From assembly GCA_963829485.1 (NCBI GenBank), contig CAWHIK010000008.1, positions 1-64,000 of the forward strand: 64,000 nt of DNA. Reading direction: 5' to 3'. Shown here one piece after another: positions 28,776-37,654 of the stretch (the first letter of the stretch is position 1; each line of letters opens with the position of its first letter). Origin of the DNA: JBGPQJ01 sp963829485 (lineage in GTDB: Bacteria > Chloroflexota > Anaerolineae > Anaerolineales > Villigracilaceae). The notes under the pieces were generated by a model. That model was not told where the DNA came from. It made no database searches and worked only from the letters and a program-made list of their open reading frames with translations. The position numbers were made by a program, and so were the translations under genes.

Positions 28776-29705
28776 CTATATCTCCCGATCAGGGTAATAT
28801 ACCCAGCGGCGCGACGTGGAGAACAATGCCACGACAAGGACCATCATCAGGATGAAAAATAACCACGATAGGCTGGAGGCGTACCCCAGTTGGAACTGGC
28901 GGAACATCACATCCGAGACATACCCATCATAGGGTGAGATGCTCCCGCTGTAGATGTTTCCGCGATCGAGAAGCACCACGCCTCCGAAAACGGATATCAA
29001 GTTGATGATCAGCGCAAAGAAAAGCGCCGGTGAAACGAGCGGCAGGGTGATGGAGAAAAAACGCGTGAGCGGACCCGCTCCGTCCACGCGCGCGGCTTCC
29101 TGGATCTCGGGCGGCAGGCTCATCATCGCCCCCAGCACGATCAGCATCCCGGGACCGATCGACCACAGCGAGCTGAAGGCGAACAGCATCGCGATCGCGC
29201 CTTCCGAGTAGACGTTATTAAAGCCGGTCAGTCCCAGCGGCTCGAGGATAAGGCGGTTCAGCCAGCCTGTGGATGGGTTGACGAATCCTATCCACATGAA
29301 AAAGACTGCCACGCTGGGAATGATACTCGGCAGGAAGAACAATGTCCTTGTGGCGGTCTTGGCTTTCAGACGCGGGCTGCTCAATAGCGCAGCCAGGATG
29401 ATCGATGCGCCCAACTGGATCGGGACGGTAAAAAACGCCATGCCGATGGTCTCGAACAGGACATACCCTGCCGCCTGGTCGTGGAAAATTTGCAAGTAAT
29501 TTTCCAGTGCGACGAAGGATGTTTCCTCCGGTGTCAGCATGTAAAAATTCGTAAAGGAGATGCCCAGCGAGGCCAGGATCGGAAGCAGTTTGAACAACAC
29601 CAGGCCGATAAGCCAGGGTGAAATCAGCAGAAGACCGGTAAGTTGCTTTGGATGCAAGCCGAGGGGTCTGTGGAGAGATTTGGTTTCCCGTTCCATCGCA
29701 GGCAT
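28776..29705 (-). CDS. Sugar ABC transporter permease, MalF/UgpA type
   Basis: 309 residues, six predicted membrane helices and the EAA motif EAARVDGAGPLTRFFSITLP. The start MPAMERE follows GGAG at a 7-base spacing. It is the first of three overlapping or abutting genes (permease, permease, GT-C protein). The class imports oligosaccharides or glycerol phosphates; the substrate is unknown. The partner binding protein normally found upstream is absent; upstream lies the divergent cardiolipin synthase gene. Confidence 0.88.
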   Translation of the reverse strand: MPAMERETKSLHRPLGLHPKQLTGLLLISPWLIGLVLFKLLPILASLGISFTNFYMLTPEETSFVALENYLQIFHDQAAGYVLFETIGMAFFTVPIQLGASIILAALLSSPRLKAKTATRTLFFLPSIIPSVAVFFMWIGFVNPSTGWLNRLILEPLGLTGFNNVYSEGAIAMLFAFSSLWSIGPGMLIVLGAMMSLPPEIQEAARVDGAGPLTRFFSITLPLVSPALFFALIINLISVFGGVVLLDRGNIYSGSISPYDGYVSDVMFRQFQLGYASSLSWLFFILMMVLVVALFSTSRRWVYYPDREI

Positions 29706-29841
29706 CGGATTTCTCCAACAAAATTTATTAAGAACCCAGTCACTATATACCAGGATTTAGTTTCATGCAAGGACGCTGGAATTTCTTATTGATATATAAT
29801 TTATGTGTTCAAGCGTACGAATCTCAAATACGGAGAATAAC

Positions 29842-31314
29842 ATGATCACCACTCTGACACAACTCCTGGGGGCTCTCTTATGGTTCGCCATTGTCCTTTA
29901 TGTTATCGGCGTTATCATTCTGATACTGCTGGATAATCGGTCCCCTCAATCGACCTTCGCCTGGTTGTTCCTGCTGCTGGCCTTCCCCGTAATCGGACTC
30001 TTCATTTACATTTTCTTTGGGCGCGGTCACAAGGCATTTACCAGCGACGAGAAATTGGCACGCAACGCCATGGCGGAAGAACTTAGAAAGGTCGCTGGGA
30101 AGCTGGAATCATCTCAGGATGAATACGCGCAGAAGATGGAGAAGGAAAAACCCGCATCATTCGACCGCCGTCTGTTGAATTTGGTCAAGCGAAATTCGGC
30201 ATCGCTGCTCACTGCTTATAACAGCGTCGAGATCCTGCAGAATGCGACCGAAAAATACCCTCGATTGATGGGCGACATCAAGGAAGCCAAACATTCCATC
30301 AACCTGCTGTACTTCATCTGGTCGGAGGATGAGTTCACCATCGAGCTCAAGGACGCCCTGATCGAACGTGCCAAAGCCGGGGTAAAGATCCGTGCGCTGG
30401 TGGACCAGTCCGGTTTCGCAGTCAGCAAGCAATACCGGGAGGACCTGCTCAATGCCGGCGTGGACATCCGTCCGTACAAGGTGTTTAAATACCTCGGCGG
30501 TCTGCACAACGCCAGCTACCGCATTCACCGCAAGGTGGTCGTCCTGGACGGGAAGATCGGCTATGTTGGCGGGATGAACCTGGACAGGGAGCAGCTCCCG
30601 GGGCACCACCCGCTCGGAAACTGGCGCGACACCCACCTGCGCATTGAGGGCGAAGCCGCCACCGCCCTGCAGCTCGGATTCGCGGCCAACTGGTTCAACG
30701 CCTCGGGTGAGAAGATCGTCGACCCTGCGTATTACCCGCCGGTAGCGCCCGGCTCGAAACCTTTCACGCCTGTGCAAATCACCCAAAGCGGACCGGATTC
30801 GCAGTGGAAGGCAATGCAGCAGCTCTACTTCTTCATGATCAATTCCGCCCAGGAAAAATGCTACATCCAATCCCCCTTCTTTGTCCCCGATGAAAGCCTG
30901 CTGGAGGCGATCAAGGCTGCCGCTCTTGCCGGCGTGGATGTGCGTATCATGTGCACCCCGCGCGGCGGATCGTACCAGATGCCCTATCGCGCCGCTCACA
31001 CCTATTTCGCGGACGTCGCCCGGGCTGGCGCCAAGGTCTATCTGTTCAACAAGGGATACTTCCACAGCAAGACCATCATGGTCGACTCAAAACGCTGTGC
31101 TGTCGGAACCGCCAACTTCGACATCCGCAGCTTCTACATTGATTATGAAACAATGGCAGTGATCTACGATGAAGATAAGACCCGCGAGCTTGAAGCAGAC
31201 TTCATGGACGATCTCCAGAACAGCGATGAATGGAAGCTGGCGGATTACGAAAAGGCTCCCGTTTTGACAAGGTTGCTCGATTCCATTTTCCGTCTGGCAT
31301 CGCCGATCATGTAG
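29842..31314 (+). CDS. cls: Cardiolipin synthase, phospholipase D superfamily
   Basis: 490 residues. Two N-terminal membrane helices (residues 5-25 and 35-60), then two HKD catalytic motifs: HRKVVVLDGKIGYVGG and HSKTIMVDSKRCAVGTANFDIRS. The enzyme condenses two phosphatidylglycerol molecules to cardiolipin at the membrane. The start MITTLTQLL is chosen for GGAG upstream. It is a single gene followed by a strong terminator. Confidence 0.95.
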   Translation: MITTLTQLLGALLWFAIVLYVIGVIILILLDNRSPQSTFAWLFLLLAFPVIGLFIYIFFGRGHKAFTSDEKLARNAMAEELRKVAGKLESSQDEYAQKMEKEKPASFDRRLLNLVKRNSASLLTAYNSVEILQNATEKYPRLMGDIKEAKHSINLLYFIWSEDEFTIELKDALIERAKAGVKIRALVDQSGFAVSKQYREDLLNAGVDIRPYKVFKYLGGLHNASYRIHRKVVVLDGKIGYVGGMNLDREQLPGHHPLGNWRDTHLRIEGEAATALQLGFAANWFNASGEKIVDPAYYPPVAPGSKPFTPVQITQSGPDSQWKAMQQLYFFMINSAQEKCYIQSPFFVPDESLLEAIKAAALAGVDVRIMCTPRGGSYQMPYRAAHTYFADVARAGAKVYLFNKGYFHSKTIMVDSKRCAVGTANFDIRSFYIDYETMAVIYDEDKTRELEADFMDDLQNSDEWKLADYEKAPVLTRLLDSIFRLASPIM

Positions 31315-31330
31315 TGTTATCCATAATTTC

Positions 31331-31362
31331 ACTGGCTCGCGGGATCCCGCGAGCCAGTTTTT
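31331..31362 (+). terminator. Intrinsic terminator after cls
   Basis: A 12-base stem ACTGGCTCGCGG with its complement, loop GATC and a T-run. The stem core GGCTCGCGG is shared with the terminator at 34024. Confidence 0.85.
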
Positions 31363-31414
31363 ATTTTCTCTTAAGATATCTTTTAAACTTCTGCTTCATA
31401 AACCAGTTATTGAA

Positions 31415-31443
31415 TTGTTGCGGGAATTTCTGTATTATATAAT
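31415..31443 (+). promoter_or_regulatory. Predicted promoter of the SH3 lipoprotein gene
   Basis: TTGTTG at 31415-31420, 17-base spacer, perfect TATAAT at 31438-31443. A leader of about 85 bases with AGGGAGG before the start follows. Confidence 0.6.
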
Positions 31444-31531
31444 CACACCGCTTTTCACCATTGCACGCCCCCCATCAAACAAGCTTTTCCCGGCGTGATT
31501 CTCTTGAGAGTATTTTTCAGGGAGGGATATC

Positions 31532-34018
31532 ATGTCATTCACGCACCGATTTATTCGAACGGGGGGGGTCTGCACGTTCGTGCTCATTCTATTGCTGACG
31601 GGAGCCTGCGGACCCGGAAATGAAATCATCGACCCGGACCCGCCGACATCCCCTATAGTGACCGTCAAGACGGATATCGGCTGCCGCTCGGGTCCGTCAG
31701 CGGATTACGCCATCACGGACACACTCAAAACCGGGGAGATCCTTACCGTAACGGGGAGAAACCAGAAAGGCGATTCCTATCAGGTCTTCAACCCTGACCT
31801 ACAGGGAGACTGCTGGGTGGGAGGCGAATTCGTGGATGTGACCGGAGCCTTGAGCCTGGTGGGTATCATTAATCCAGACCCGCCGCACAAGCCGTCGGCG
31901 ACCGTGAAAGCGGATGCTGTCTGCCGCAGCGGTCCCTCCGCGGAATATGGGATTTTAGATACATTAAAAGCCGGAGAAATTCTTGATATTCAGGGGCGCA
32001 GTTCGGACGGCAATTCCTGGGTGGTATTCAGTGCAGACATTGGCGGCACCTGCTGGGTTGATACGGTTTGGGTGGATGCATTCGGTGCCCTGAGCCTGGT
32101 GGGAATCATTAATCCAGATCCCCCGCTCAAACCATCAGCGATCGTCAAGGCAGAGACAGCCTGCTACACCGGACCGGGAACCGGCTACGCTCTGTTTGGG
32201 GAGTTGGCTCCCGACATATCCTATCAGATCGTGGGCATCGATGACGACGTCACTTGGTTACAGATCGACCTTGTAGCTATCATTGATCCCAGTCCGCCGG
32301 ACTCGCGGGTGAACGAGCTCTCCCCTCAGCCCGACCCGCCCGGTTCCGTCAGGAGCTTGCGCTGCTGGGTGCCGGGCTCCGGTGTGGATCTCAGCGGCGA
32401 TCTGAGCGGGGTGCCGTTGGTGGAGATGCCGGTCATCGAACTGCTCGCCTCTGCCACCTGCGGTCAAGGGGCCGCGGCGGAAGGCGACTCCGAGTGGGTT
32501 CTGAATTCAGGCGCGGTCTTCCGCGTGCTGGGCGTCGGTGACAATCTTGTCCGCATCGACGATGAGGTCACCTGGGCCCAGATCGACGACGAGGTCACCT
32601 GGGCTCAGATCGACGACGAGGTCACCTGGGTCCAGATCGACGACGAGGTCACCTGGGTCCAGATCGATCCGACCGCAGTTATCGACCCCGATCCTCCACA
32701 TCAGCCGCTCGACGAATCATCCCAGCAGCCGGAGATGCTCCCGCGATGCTGGGTTCCGATCGACAGCGGGGATCTCAGCGGCGATCTGAGCCAGGTGCCG
32801 ATCATCCCGATCCCGGTTGCCCTGCTCCAAGCCCAAGGCGTCATCGACATGCCGTACAGGAGTCCCGTCGAGGTGGAGGCGGTGTGTAGCGCCGAATTGC
32901 CAGACCAGGTCGCAGTGCGAGTCAGCCACGTGCTACCGAGCCCCGGCGATCCAACAATCACCGTTGATGGCGCGTCCTTATCATTTTGTGGTAACCCGGA
33001 GGCCGGGGTGAAGGAGTGCCTGCCGCTCCATGGCTCTATAGGGTCAGTCCACGGGGTCATGACCTGCTACCCCGGTGAAGGTTGCGAGTACTGGTCTGTG
33101 ACCGTACCGGCCTGCCTGGAGACGGGCATAGCCGAGGTTGTTCCCGTCTGCAGACCATTCTTCGAAGGTCTGCCGGCAGTGCAAGTCAGCGGGGCGTCTG
33201 CCTCCATCGAGGTGGTACGGATATCCACGAGCACCTCTCCCCTCCGTTTTTGCTACAATCCGGGTCGCTTCATGAGAGTGTGCGGGCCACTTCCCGGCGC
33301 GGCGGGCTCGGTCTCCACCGTGCGCACCTGCCTGCCAGGTGAACCCTGTGACAATTGGCCGGTCACTGTGCCCGAGTGTCCTCCGCAAGCCGAAGTCGAG
33401 GTGACGCCGATTTGCGATCACGGCTACGCCGCGGTTCAGGTCGCCTACACGCCAATTACCCTGGATCCGCCCAGGGTCTATGTCGTAGGCGGGAGCTCGT
33501 CCATCTGCCACTTGCCGGAGCGCGGAGTGCAGCAGTGCTTCCCGCTGCCCGGCGCAGCGGGCTCGACCGCGAGCGGTACGGTGTGCTTCGAGGGTCAACC
33601 CTGCACCTCCTGGTCTGTGCCGGTTCCGGATTGTCGGAGTGAGGCTGCCACGGCAATCGTCAGGCAAAATGCCGTCTGCCGGGATGGTCCCACAACCGAA
33701 TACCCAATCCTTGCCTATTTTGAGGTAGGAACCGTGCTGAAAATTGTCGGCAAGAACCAGCAAGATACATCCTGGGTGGTCGAGAATCCTGCCAATGGAA
33801 GACCGTGTTGGATAGCAGGGAATTTGGTGGATGTGTCCGGAGATATAACCCAGGTCTCGATCATCAACCCCGGTCCGCCCCCCACTCCCACCGAGAAGCC
33901 TGCAGCACAGTCTTTTAATTGTGCACAGTTCAATACCAATCCGGTTGCCTGCAATGCTGAACCTGCTTGTTCGTGGGATGCTTCGGTCTTACCGAATGGG
34001 GAATGCAAGAACAAATAG
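31532..34018 (+). CDS. Large cysteine-rich lipoprotein with bacterial SH3-type repeats
   Basis: 828 residues. Signal peptide with lipobox LTGAC. Then three SH3-like units (about residues 45-115, 125-195, 205-300) with the pattern CRSGPSA-Y, DTLKAGEIL, and CWV, each followed by NPDPP-type linkers. A 9-residue tandem repeat IDDEVTW(A/V)Q, four copies, sits at about 342-377. Three cysteine-rich units at about 455-700 share the pattern C-PLPGAAGS, TC-PGE-C, W-V-VP-C. A further SH3-like unit (CRDGPTTEYPILAYF) and a Cys-rich tail end the protein. It is probably a surface protein that binds cell wall or other polymer. Function unknown. Confidence 0.85.
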   Translation: MSFTHRFIRTGGVCTFVLILLLTGACGPGNEIIDPDPPTSPIVTVKTDIGCRSGPSADYAITDTLKTGEILTVTGRNQKGDSYQVFNPDLQGDCWVGGEFVDVTGALSLVGIINPDPPHKPSATVKADAVCRSGPSAEYGILDTLKAGEILDIQGRSSDGNSWVVFSADIGGTCWVDTVWVDAFGALSLVGIINPDPPLKPSAIVKAETACYTGPGTGYALFGELAPDISYQIVGIDDDVTWLQIDLVAIIDPSPPDSRVNELSPQPDPPGSVRSLRCWVPGSGVDLSGDLSGVPLVEMPVIELLASATCGQGAAAEGDSEWVLNSGAVFRVLGVGDNLVRIDDEVTWAQIDDEVTWAQIDDEVTWVQIDDEVTWVQIDPTAVIDPDPPHQPLDESSQQPEMLPRCWVPIDSGDLSGDLSQVPIIPIPVALLQAQGVIDMPYRSPVEVEAVCSAELPDQVAVRVSHVLPSPGDPTITVDGASLSFCGNPEAGVKECLPLHGSIGSVHGVMTCYPGEGCEYWSVTVPACLETGIAEVVPVCRPFFEGLPAVQVSGASASIEVVRISTSTSPLRFCYNPGRFMRVCGPLPGAAGSVSTVRTCLPGEPCDNWPVTVPECPPQAEVEVTPICDHGYAAVQVAYTPITLDPPRVYVVGGSSSICHLPERGVQQCFPLPGAAGSTASGTVCFEGQPCTSWSVPVPDCRSEAATAIVRQNAVCRDGPTTEYPILAYFEVGTVLKIVGKNQQDTSWVVENPANGRPCWIAGNLVDVSGDITQVSIINPGPPPTPTEKPAAQSFNCAQFNTNPVACNAEPACSWDASVLPNGECKNK
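32555..32662 (+). repeat. Four tandem 27-bp repeats inside the SH3 lipoprotein gene
   Basis: Four in-frame units of 27 bases encode IDDEVTW(A/V)Q. Units differ only at a few third positions and the Ala/Val codon, so the array expanded recently and may vary in copy number among strains. Confidence 0.9.
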
Positions 34019-34023
34019 TAATC

Positions 34024-34056
34024 ACAGGCTCGCGGTTTCCCGCGAGCCTGTTCTTT
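34024..34056 (+). terminator. Intrinsic terminator after the SH3 lipoprotein gene
   Basis: Stem ACAGGCTCGCGG with its complement, loop TTTC, then TTCTTT. It overlaps the end of the convergent ywbE gene and may serve both. Confidence 0.8.
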
Positions 34057-34248
34057 ATTCCACGATTTCCTTCACCCTGCCCACCTCCCCGCTCATCAGG
34101 CGGACCTTGATTCCGTGCGGATGCGTGGATGAATTGGTCAGGATATCCTTGACGATACCTTCCGTCAGTTTACCGGTGGTCTGGTCTTGCTTCAGTACGA
34201 TTTTCACCCGAAGTCCAGGCTTGATGTTTGCGCGTTTTTTCCGTCCAT
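34055..34248 (-). CDS. YwbE family protein (DUF2196), one-base homopolymer shift
   Basis: About 64 residues. Read with one more A in the A-run at 34235-34240, it gives MDGKKRANIKPGLRVK, IVLKQDQTTGKL, EGIVKDILTNSSTHPHG and IKVRLMSGEVGRVKEIVE, the full YwbE family pattern. With the six A present the frame shifts after four codons, so I take this as a sequencing deletion. The function of YwbE is unknown; it is a small beta-rich protein. It lies 7 bases after the ACR3 gene as the last gene of the arsenic island. Confidence 0.75.
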
Positions 34249-34255
34249 GAATCGA

Positions 34256-35335
34256 TCAGCACTCCTTCTGGAAGGTGTCCACGGACTGGGGATAATACTT
34301 ATCCCTTAATTTAAACGCCACGTTGACCAGCCCGATCATCACCGGCACCTCCACCAGCGGACCAATCACAGCCGTGAAAGCCTCGCCTGAGGCAATGCCA
34401 AATACTGCCACCGAAACGGCGATCGCCAGCTCGAAGTTGTTGCTGGCGGCGGTGAACGAGAGCGTTGCCGCCTGCGGGTAGGTCGCCTCCAATCCCTTGC
34501 TCATGAAGAAGCTCAGGAAGAACATCGTCACGAAGTAGATCAACAGCGGGATGGCGATCCGCACCACGTCGAGCGGGATGCTGAGGATGAGATTCCCCTG
34601 CAGGCTGAACATGACCACGATGGTGAAGAGCAGAGCGACCAGCGTAATGGGGCTGATGCGCGGGACGAACTCACGGTGGTACCACTCCTTCCCCTTGGCG
34701 CGGACCAGGAAGAAGCGGGTCAGGAATCCAGCGATGAAAGGGATACCCAGATAAATGAACACGCTCGATGCGATTTCCTGTATGGAAATATCCACCACAT
34801 TGCCGGTCATCCCAAGCCAGGTCGGCAGGACGGTGATGAAAATATAGGCATAAACGCTGTAAAACAGCACCTGGAAAATACTGTTGAAGGCCACCAATCC
34901 CGCCGCGTATTCGGTATCGCCTTTGGCGAGGTCATTCCACACGATGACCATGGCGATGCAGCGCGCCAACCCGATCATGATCAGCCCGGTCATGTAGGAG
35001 GGATAATCATCCAGGAAGATGACCGCCAGGATGAACATCAAAATGGGACCCAGCACCCAGTTCTGAAAAAGCGACAGTCCGAGGATCTTCCAATCGCGGA
35101 AGACCTTGCCCAGTTCCTCATACCGCACCTTGGCAAACGGAGGGTACATCATCAGGATCAGCCCGATGGCGATCAGGATGTTCGTCGTCCCGACAGTGAA
35201 CATCTGGTTAAATTGGCAACGCCTTCCGGGGAAGAAATAGCCCAGTGCGATGCCAAATCCCATCGCGAGGAAAATCCATAAGGTCAGGTAGCGGTCGAGT
35301 GTTGACAGTTTTTTGGTAGTGGATTGTTCAGCCAT
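34256..35335 (-). CDS. arsB: ACR3-family arsenite efflux permease
   Basis: 359 residues from MAEQST; ten membrane helices. Family marks are the conserved Cys in GLARCIAMVIVWNDLA (fourth helix), LTRFFLVRAKGKEW, and FTAASNNFELAIAVSVAVFG. It exports arsenite from the cytoplasm using the proton gradient. GGAG stands 5 bases before ATG 35335; an in-frame ATG at 35350 overlaps the arsC stop (ATGA) and could also be used. Next to arsC and downstream of two ArsR genes, it is the detoxification output of the island. Confidence 0.95.
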   Translation of the reverse strand: MAEQSTTKKLSTLDRYLTLWIFLAMGFGIALGYFFPGRRCQFNQMFTVGTTNILIAIGLILMMYPPFAKVRYEELGKVFRDWKILGLSLFQNWVLGPILMFILAVIFLDDYPSYMTGLIMIGLARCIAMVIVWNDLAKGDTEYAAGLVAFNSIFQVLFYSVYAYIFITVLPTWLGMTGNVVDISIQEIASSVFIYLGIPFIAGFLTRFFLVRAKGKEWYHREFVPRISPITLVALLFTIVVMFSLQGNLILSIPLDVVRIAIPLLIYFVTMFFLSFFMSKGLEATYPQAATLSFTAASNNFELAIAVSVAVFGIASGEAFTAVIGPLVEVPVMIGLVNVAFKLRDKYYPQSVDTFQKEC

Positions 35336-35346
35336 GTCGTCTCCAA

Positions 35347-35750
35347 TCATGAGTATTGATGCAGCAAAGGAATAATGATGCTCTCGATGTCATCGCGCAC
35401 TTGGCGGAAATTTTCGATGTCATCCGTCTTCGCAGGGTCGGGGAAGCTGTGATGGACGCGTTTTCCCCTACCGAGCCAGACGGGACATTCCTCGGCCGCG
35501 GAATCGCAGACGGTCACCACAAGGTCGAAATCCTGTCCCTGGAATTCATCGGCCAGCTTCGAACGACCCGCATGCTGGATGCCGATCTCCTCCAGCACCT
35601 GCAACGCCTTGGGGTGGACGTACCCTGCCGGCTTTGTCCCGGCGCTGACTGCCTGCCACTCCCCCGACAGGCGGGTATTGACGATCGCCTCGGCCATCTG
35701 CGAGCGGCAGGAATTCCCGGTGCAAAGGAAAAGCACTTTCGCTCGGTCAT
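35347..35750 (-). CDS. arsC: Arsenate reductase, thioredoxin-coupled LMW-phosphatase type, start frameshift
   Basis: About 134 residues. It has the P-loop VLFLCTGNSCRSQMAE with the nucleophile Cys, and the two shuttle cysteines in TVCDSAAEECPVW. The class reduces arsenate to arsenite and is regenerated by thioredoxin. The natural start is MTERKVLFLC at 35750, but one G is missing near 35735, which breaks the frame after MTERK. The ATG lies one base after the stop of the mini-thioredoxin gene and its stop overlaps the ACR3 start region. Confidence 0.93.
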
Positions 35751-35751
35751 G

Positions 35752-36003
35752 TCAGGCCGTCTCCAGAGCGCTTGTGATAAAAGTGGTGATCTCTGACTCG
35801 CTTGGGATACGTCCAGCAGAAACTACTTTCTCGTTGATCACCAACCCGGGAGTTGCCAGGATCTTGTATTTCATGATCTCCGCATGATCGGTCACTTTCT
35901 CGATTTTCGCCTCAATGCCAAGGGAATCGACCGCCTTTGTGGTCAGGGAGGCTAAATTTTGACAGTTTTGACATCCAGGACCAAGGACTTTGATGTTGAG
36001 CAT
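35752..36003 (-). CDS. Mini-thioredoxin (redox-active disulfide protein)
   Basis: 83 residues starting MLNIKVLGPGCQNCQNL, with a CxxC active site at Cys11-Cys14 and the cis-Pro segment LATPGLVIN. It fits the small thioredoxin_3 family, often next to arsenic or permease genes. A ribosome site GGAGG precedes the ATG. With arsC directly downstream, it is a good candidate to reduce ArsC. Cytoplasmic. Confidence 0.9.
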   Translation of the reverse strand: MLNIKVLGPGCQNCQNLASLTTKAVDSLGIEAKIEKVTDHAEIMKYKILATPGLVINEKVVSAGRIPSESEITTFITSALETA

Positions 36004-36028
36004 GGTAACCTCCATAATGATGAAATAG

Positions 36029-36487
36029 TCATGAGTTCGATAGAATTTGTATTTCAGGGTCAATGATGATCTCGGATTTCACCGAGTTGGCGACCAGGCT
36101 GTATTTTTGAGCGGACTGCATGGCACGACGGGTGCGGGCTTCCACCTTGCTCGACTCTTCTTCGCCTGCGGCAACCTTAATGACAGGTTTAAACCGCAGA
36201 TGGGTAAAAATCTCGGTTCGGTCCAACTCAATGAGCTTGGTGCCTTCGGCACGGCATTCATAGGAAAGCAGCTTTAATTTGTATCGCTCGGCTGCCCAGA
36301 TGAACATCATCATAATGCAGGTGTTGGCAGCGGCCACAAAAGCATCTTCAGGAGTAAACACACCGGGATGTCCCTGCGCATCAGGCGGGGCGGAGAAATC
36401 CATCTCCGGTCCATTGCCCATAATGATGTGCCCCCAGTGTTCTCCTTTCCACGCGACGGTGGTGTAATAGTCAGTCGTTCGGCTCAT
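36029..36487 (-). CDS. OsmC-family protein
   Basis: 152 residues. The OsmC/Ohr fold is supported by VFTPEDAFVAAANTCIMMMF and a second Cys in LLSYECRAEG; in this family the two cysteines reduce organic hydroperoxides or act on thiols. The start ATG overlaps the stop of the upstream zinc-type protein gene (ATGA). In an arsenic and sulfur setting it may repair thiol damage; this is an inference. Confidence 0.85.
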   Translation of the reverse strand: MSRTTDYYTTVAWKGEHWGHIIMGNGPEMDFSAPPDAQGHPGVFTPEDAFVAAANTCIMMMFIWAAERYKLKLLSYECRAEGTKLIELDRTEIFTHLRFKPVIKVAAGEEESSKVEARTRRAMQSAQKYSLVANSVKSEIIIDPEIQILSNS

Positions 36488-37230
36488 TTGGTTTTCTCTT
36501 TTGTGCTGAAGGTGAGGTAAGCCTGTAAAAGCACTTTCTGATATCGTTCATCGTCTCCATCCGGAACCGGGTTGTAGATCTTGACCGCCTCAAACAACTC
36601 GCGACCCGTCTCTCATGGAAAGGGGTTTCCCTTCCGTTTGGAACTGCTCGAAGATGAGCGGAAGGGCAATCAGGGTCACTTCCTGACCGTCGATTTGAAC
36701 CTTCTGGACGGGAATCCCCGATCCGCACGAACACGTGGCTTCCTTCCCGCCCTCCTCTCCAATTTCCGTAAGCGGCATTAGCAATGACGGATTCACGAAG
36801 GAACCATTATGCCGATTCCATCCTTTGGCGAGAAGTTCATCCACCAGTATCGCCGTTTTCTCAGCGGCAGCGTCCACAGCCTGCAAACCGGCAGCGTTCA
36901 GGCGGCGCTTCCCTTCCGGTTTTCCCAGACCATGTTCTGTAACGAGTTCCGTGACACGATGCTGGCAGCGGGCTTGCCGGAGTACATTTCCGTACCGCGC
37001 GCCGCGCAGCGCTTGTCACAGCCGTCAATGGCGATGGTCGGGTAAAACTTGGCGAAAGCCCGATCGCCTTCACCACCGGCCAAAAATAGCGGCAGGCAGA
37101 TGGTGACCGTGTCCGCCGGGCGTAACTGCTCGAGCACTTTTAGCGCTGCCAGGCGAGTCACTGTTCCTTCGGGCAGTTCCTCACCGGAGCAGGAGACGAT
37201 ACCCACCTTCTTCTTCGGCAGGTCAACCAT
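36484..37230 (-). CDS. DGC-domain putative zinc-binding protein with extra C-terminal Cys domain, two frame shifts
   Basis: About 248 codons. N-terminal DGC domain: VGIVSCSGEELPEG, then IAIDGCDKRCAARG. A second part has DELLAKGWNRHNGSFVNP, EATCSCGSGIPVQKV and a C-terminal stretch ELFEAVKIYNPVPDGDDERY. Frame changes near 36955 (one G lost) and 36612 (one base gained) break it; restored, it ends at the ATGA overlap with osmC. The start follows GGAGGTC. DGC proteins bind metal through cysteines; their reaction is unknown. It lies directly after a second DGC gene. Confidence 0.75.
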
Positions 37231-37645
37231 TTTGACCTCCCTCTTCTTCAGAGACCAGGGCATCGATGGTGATGGCGATCTCCTCGGCAAGGGCGTGTGC
37301 CAGTTGACGCCCGCCTTCGTTGAGTTCGGCGATCCCCTGCGGTTTGAAGTCCTTATGCCGCCGGTAGACATCCAGGACAGCAATTTCCTGCACCACCTTG
37401 CCGCCGCTTTCTTTCACCATCTTGCTCGCGCAGGCCAGCTTGCAACCGTCAATGGTGATGGCTGGATTCCCGGAAATGGCAGAACGCGCTGATTCGTCTC
37501 CCAGGACGAGCATCGCGAGGGCGACCAGTTGTGTGTCATCAGGACGCAAGTCCTCGGTAATGTCATACGCTGCCTCACGACTGACGGTGCCGTAGGTCTT
37601 GCCGATGCCGCTGCAGGGAACGATGACCACTTTCGGTGGATGCAT
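37223..37645 (-). CDS. DGC-domain putative zinc-binding protein
   Basis: 140 residues. Motifs are VIVPCSGIGKTYGTV near the N-terminus and ITIDGCKLACASKMV around residue 70, with a final acidic tail. These match the DGC family (named after Asp-Gly-Cys), thought to bind zinc. It overlaps the next DGC gene by 8 bases. Two DGC paralogues side by side with a GcvH-like and an Fe-S gene suggest one protein complex or pathway. The role is unknown. Confidence 0.8.
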   Translation of the reverse strand: MHPPKVVIVPCSGIGKTYGTVSREAAYDITEDLRPDDTQLVALAMLVLGDESARSAISGNPAITIDGCKLACASKMVKESGGKVVQEIAVLDVYRRHKDFKPQGIAELNEGGRQLAHALAEEIAITIDALVSEEEGGQNG

Positions 37646-37654
37646 TTTGACCGG

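Noticed and set aside
30157..31065. A 302-codon open frame opposite cardiolipin synthase
   Set aside because: It is the complement of conserved HKD codons; there is no start signal and no domain.
32555..32662. Four 27-bp direct repeats that could be a CRISPR array
   Set aside because: The units are contiguous without spacers, in frame, and encode a 9-residue peptide repeat of a lipoprotein.
35752..36003. Selenocysteine codon in the mini-thioredoxin or ArsC
   Set aside because: Both have intact Cys codons in their active sites and their breaks are one-base shifts, not in-frame UGA.
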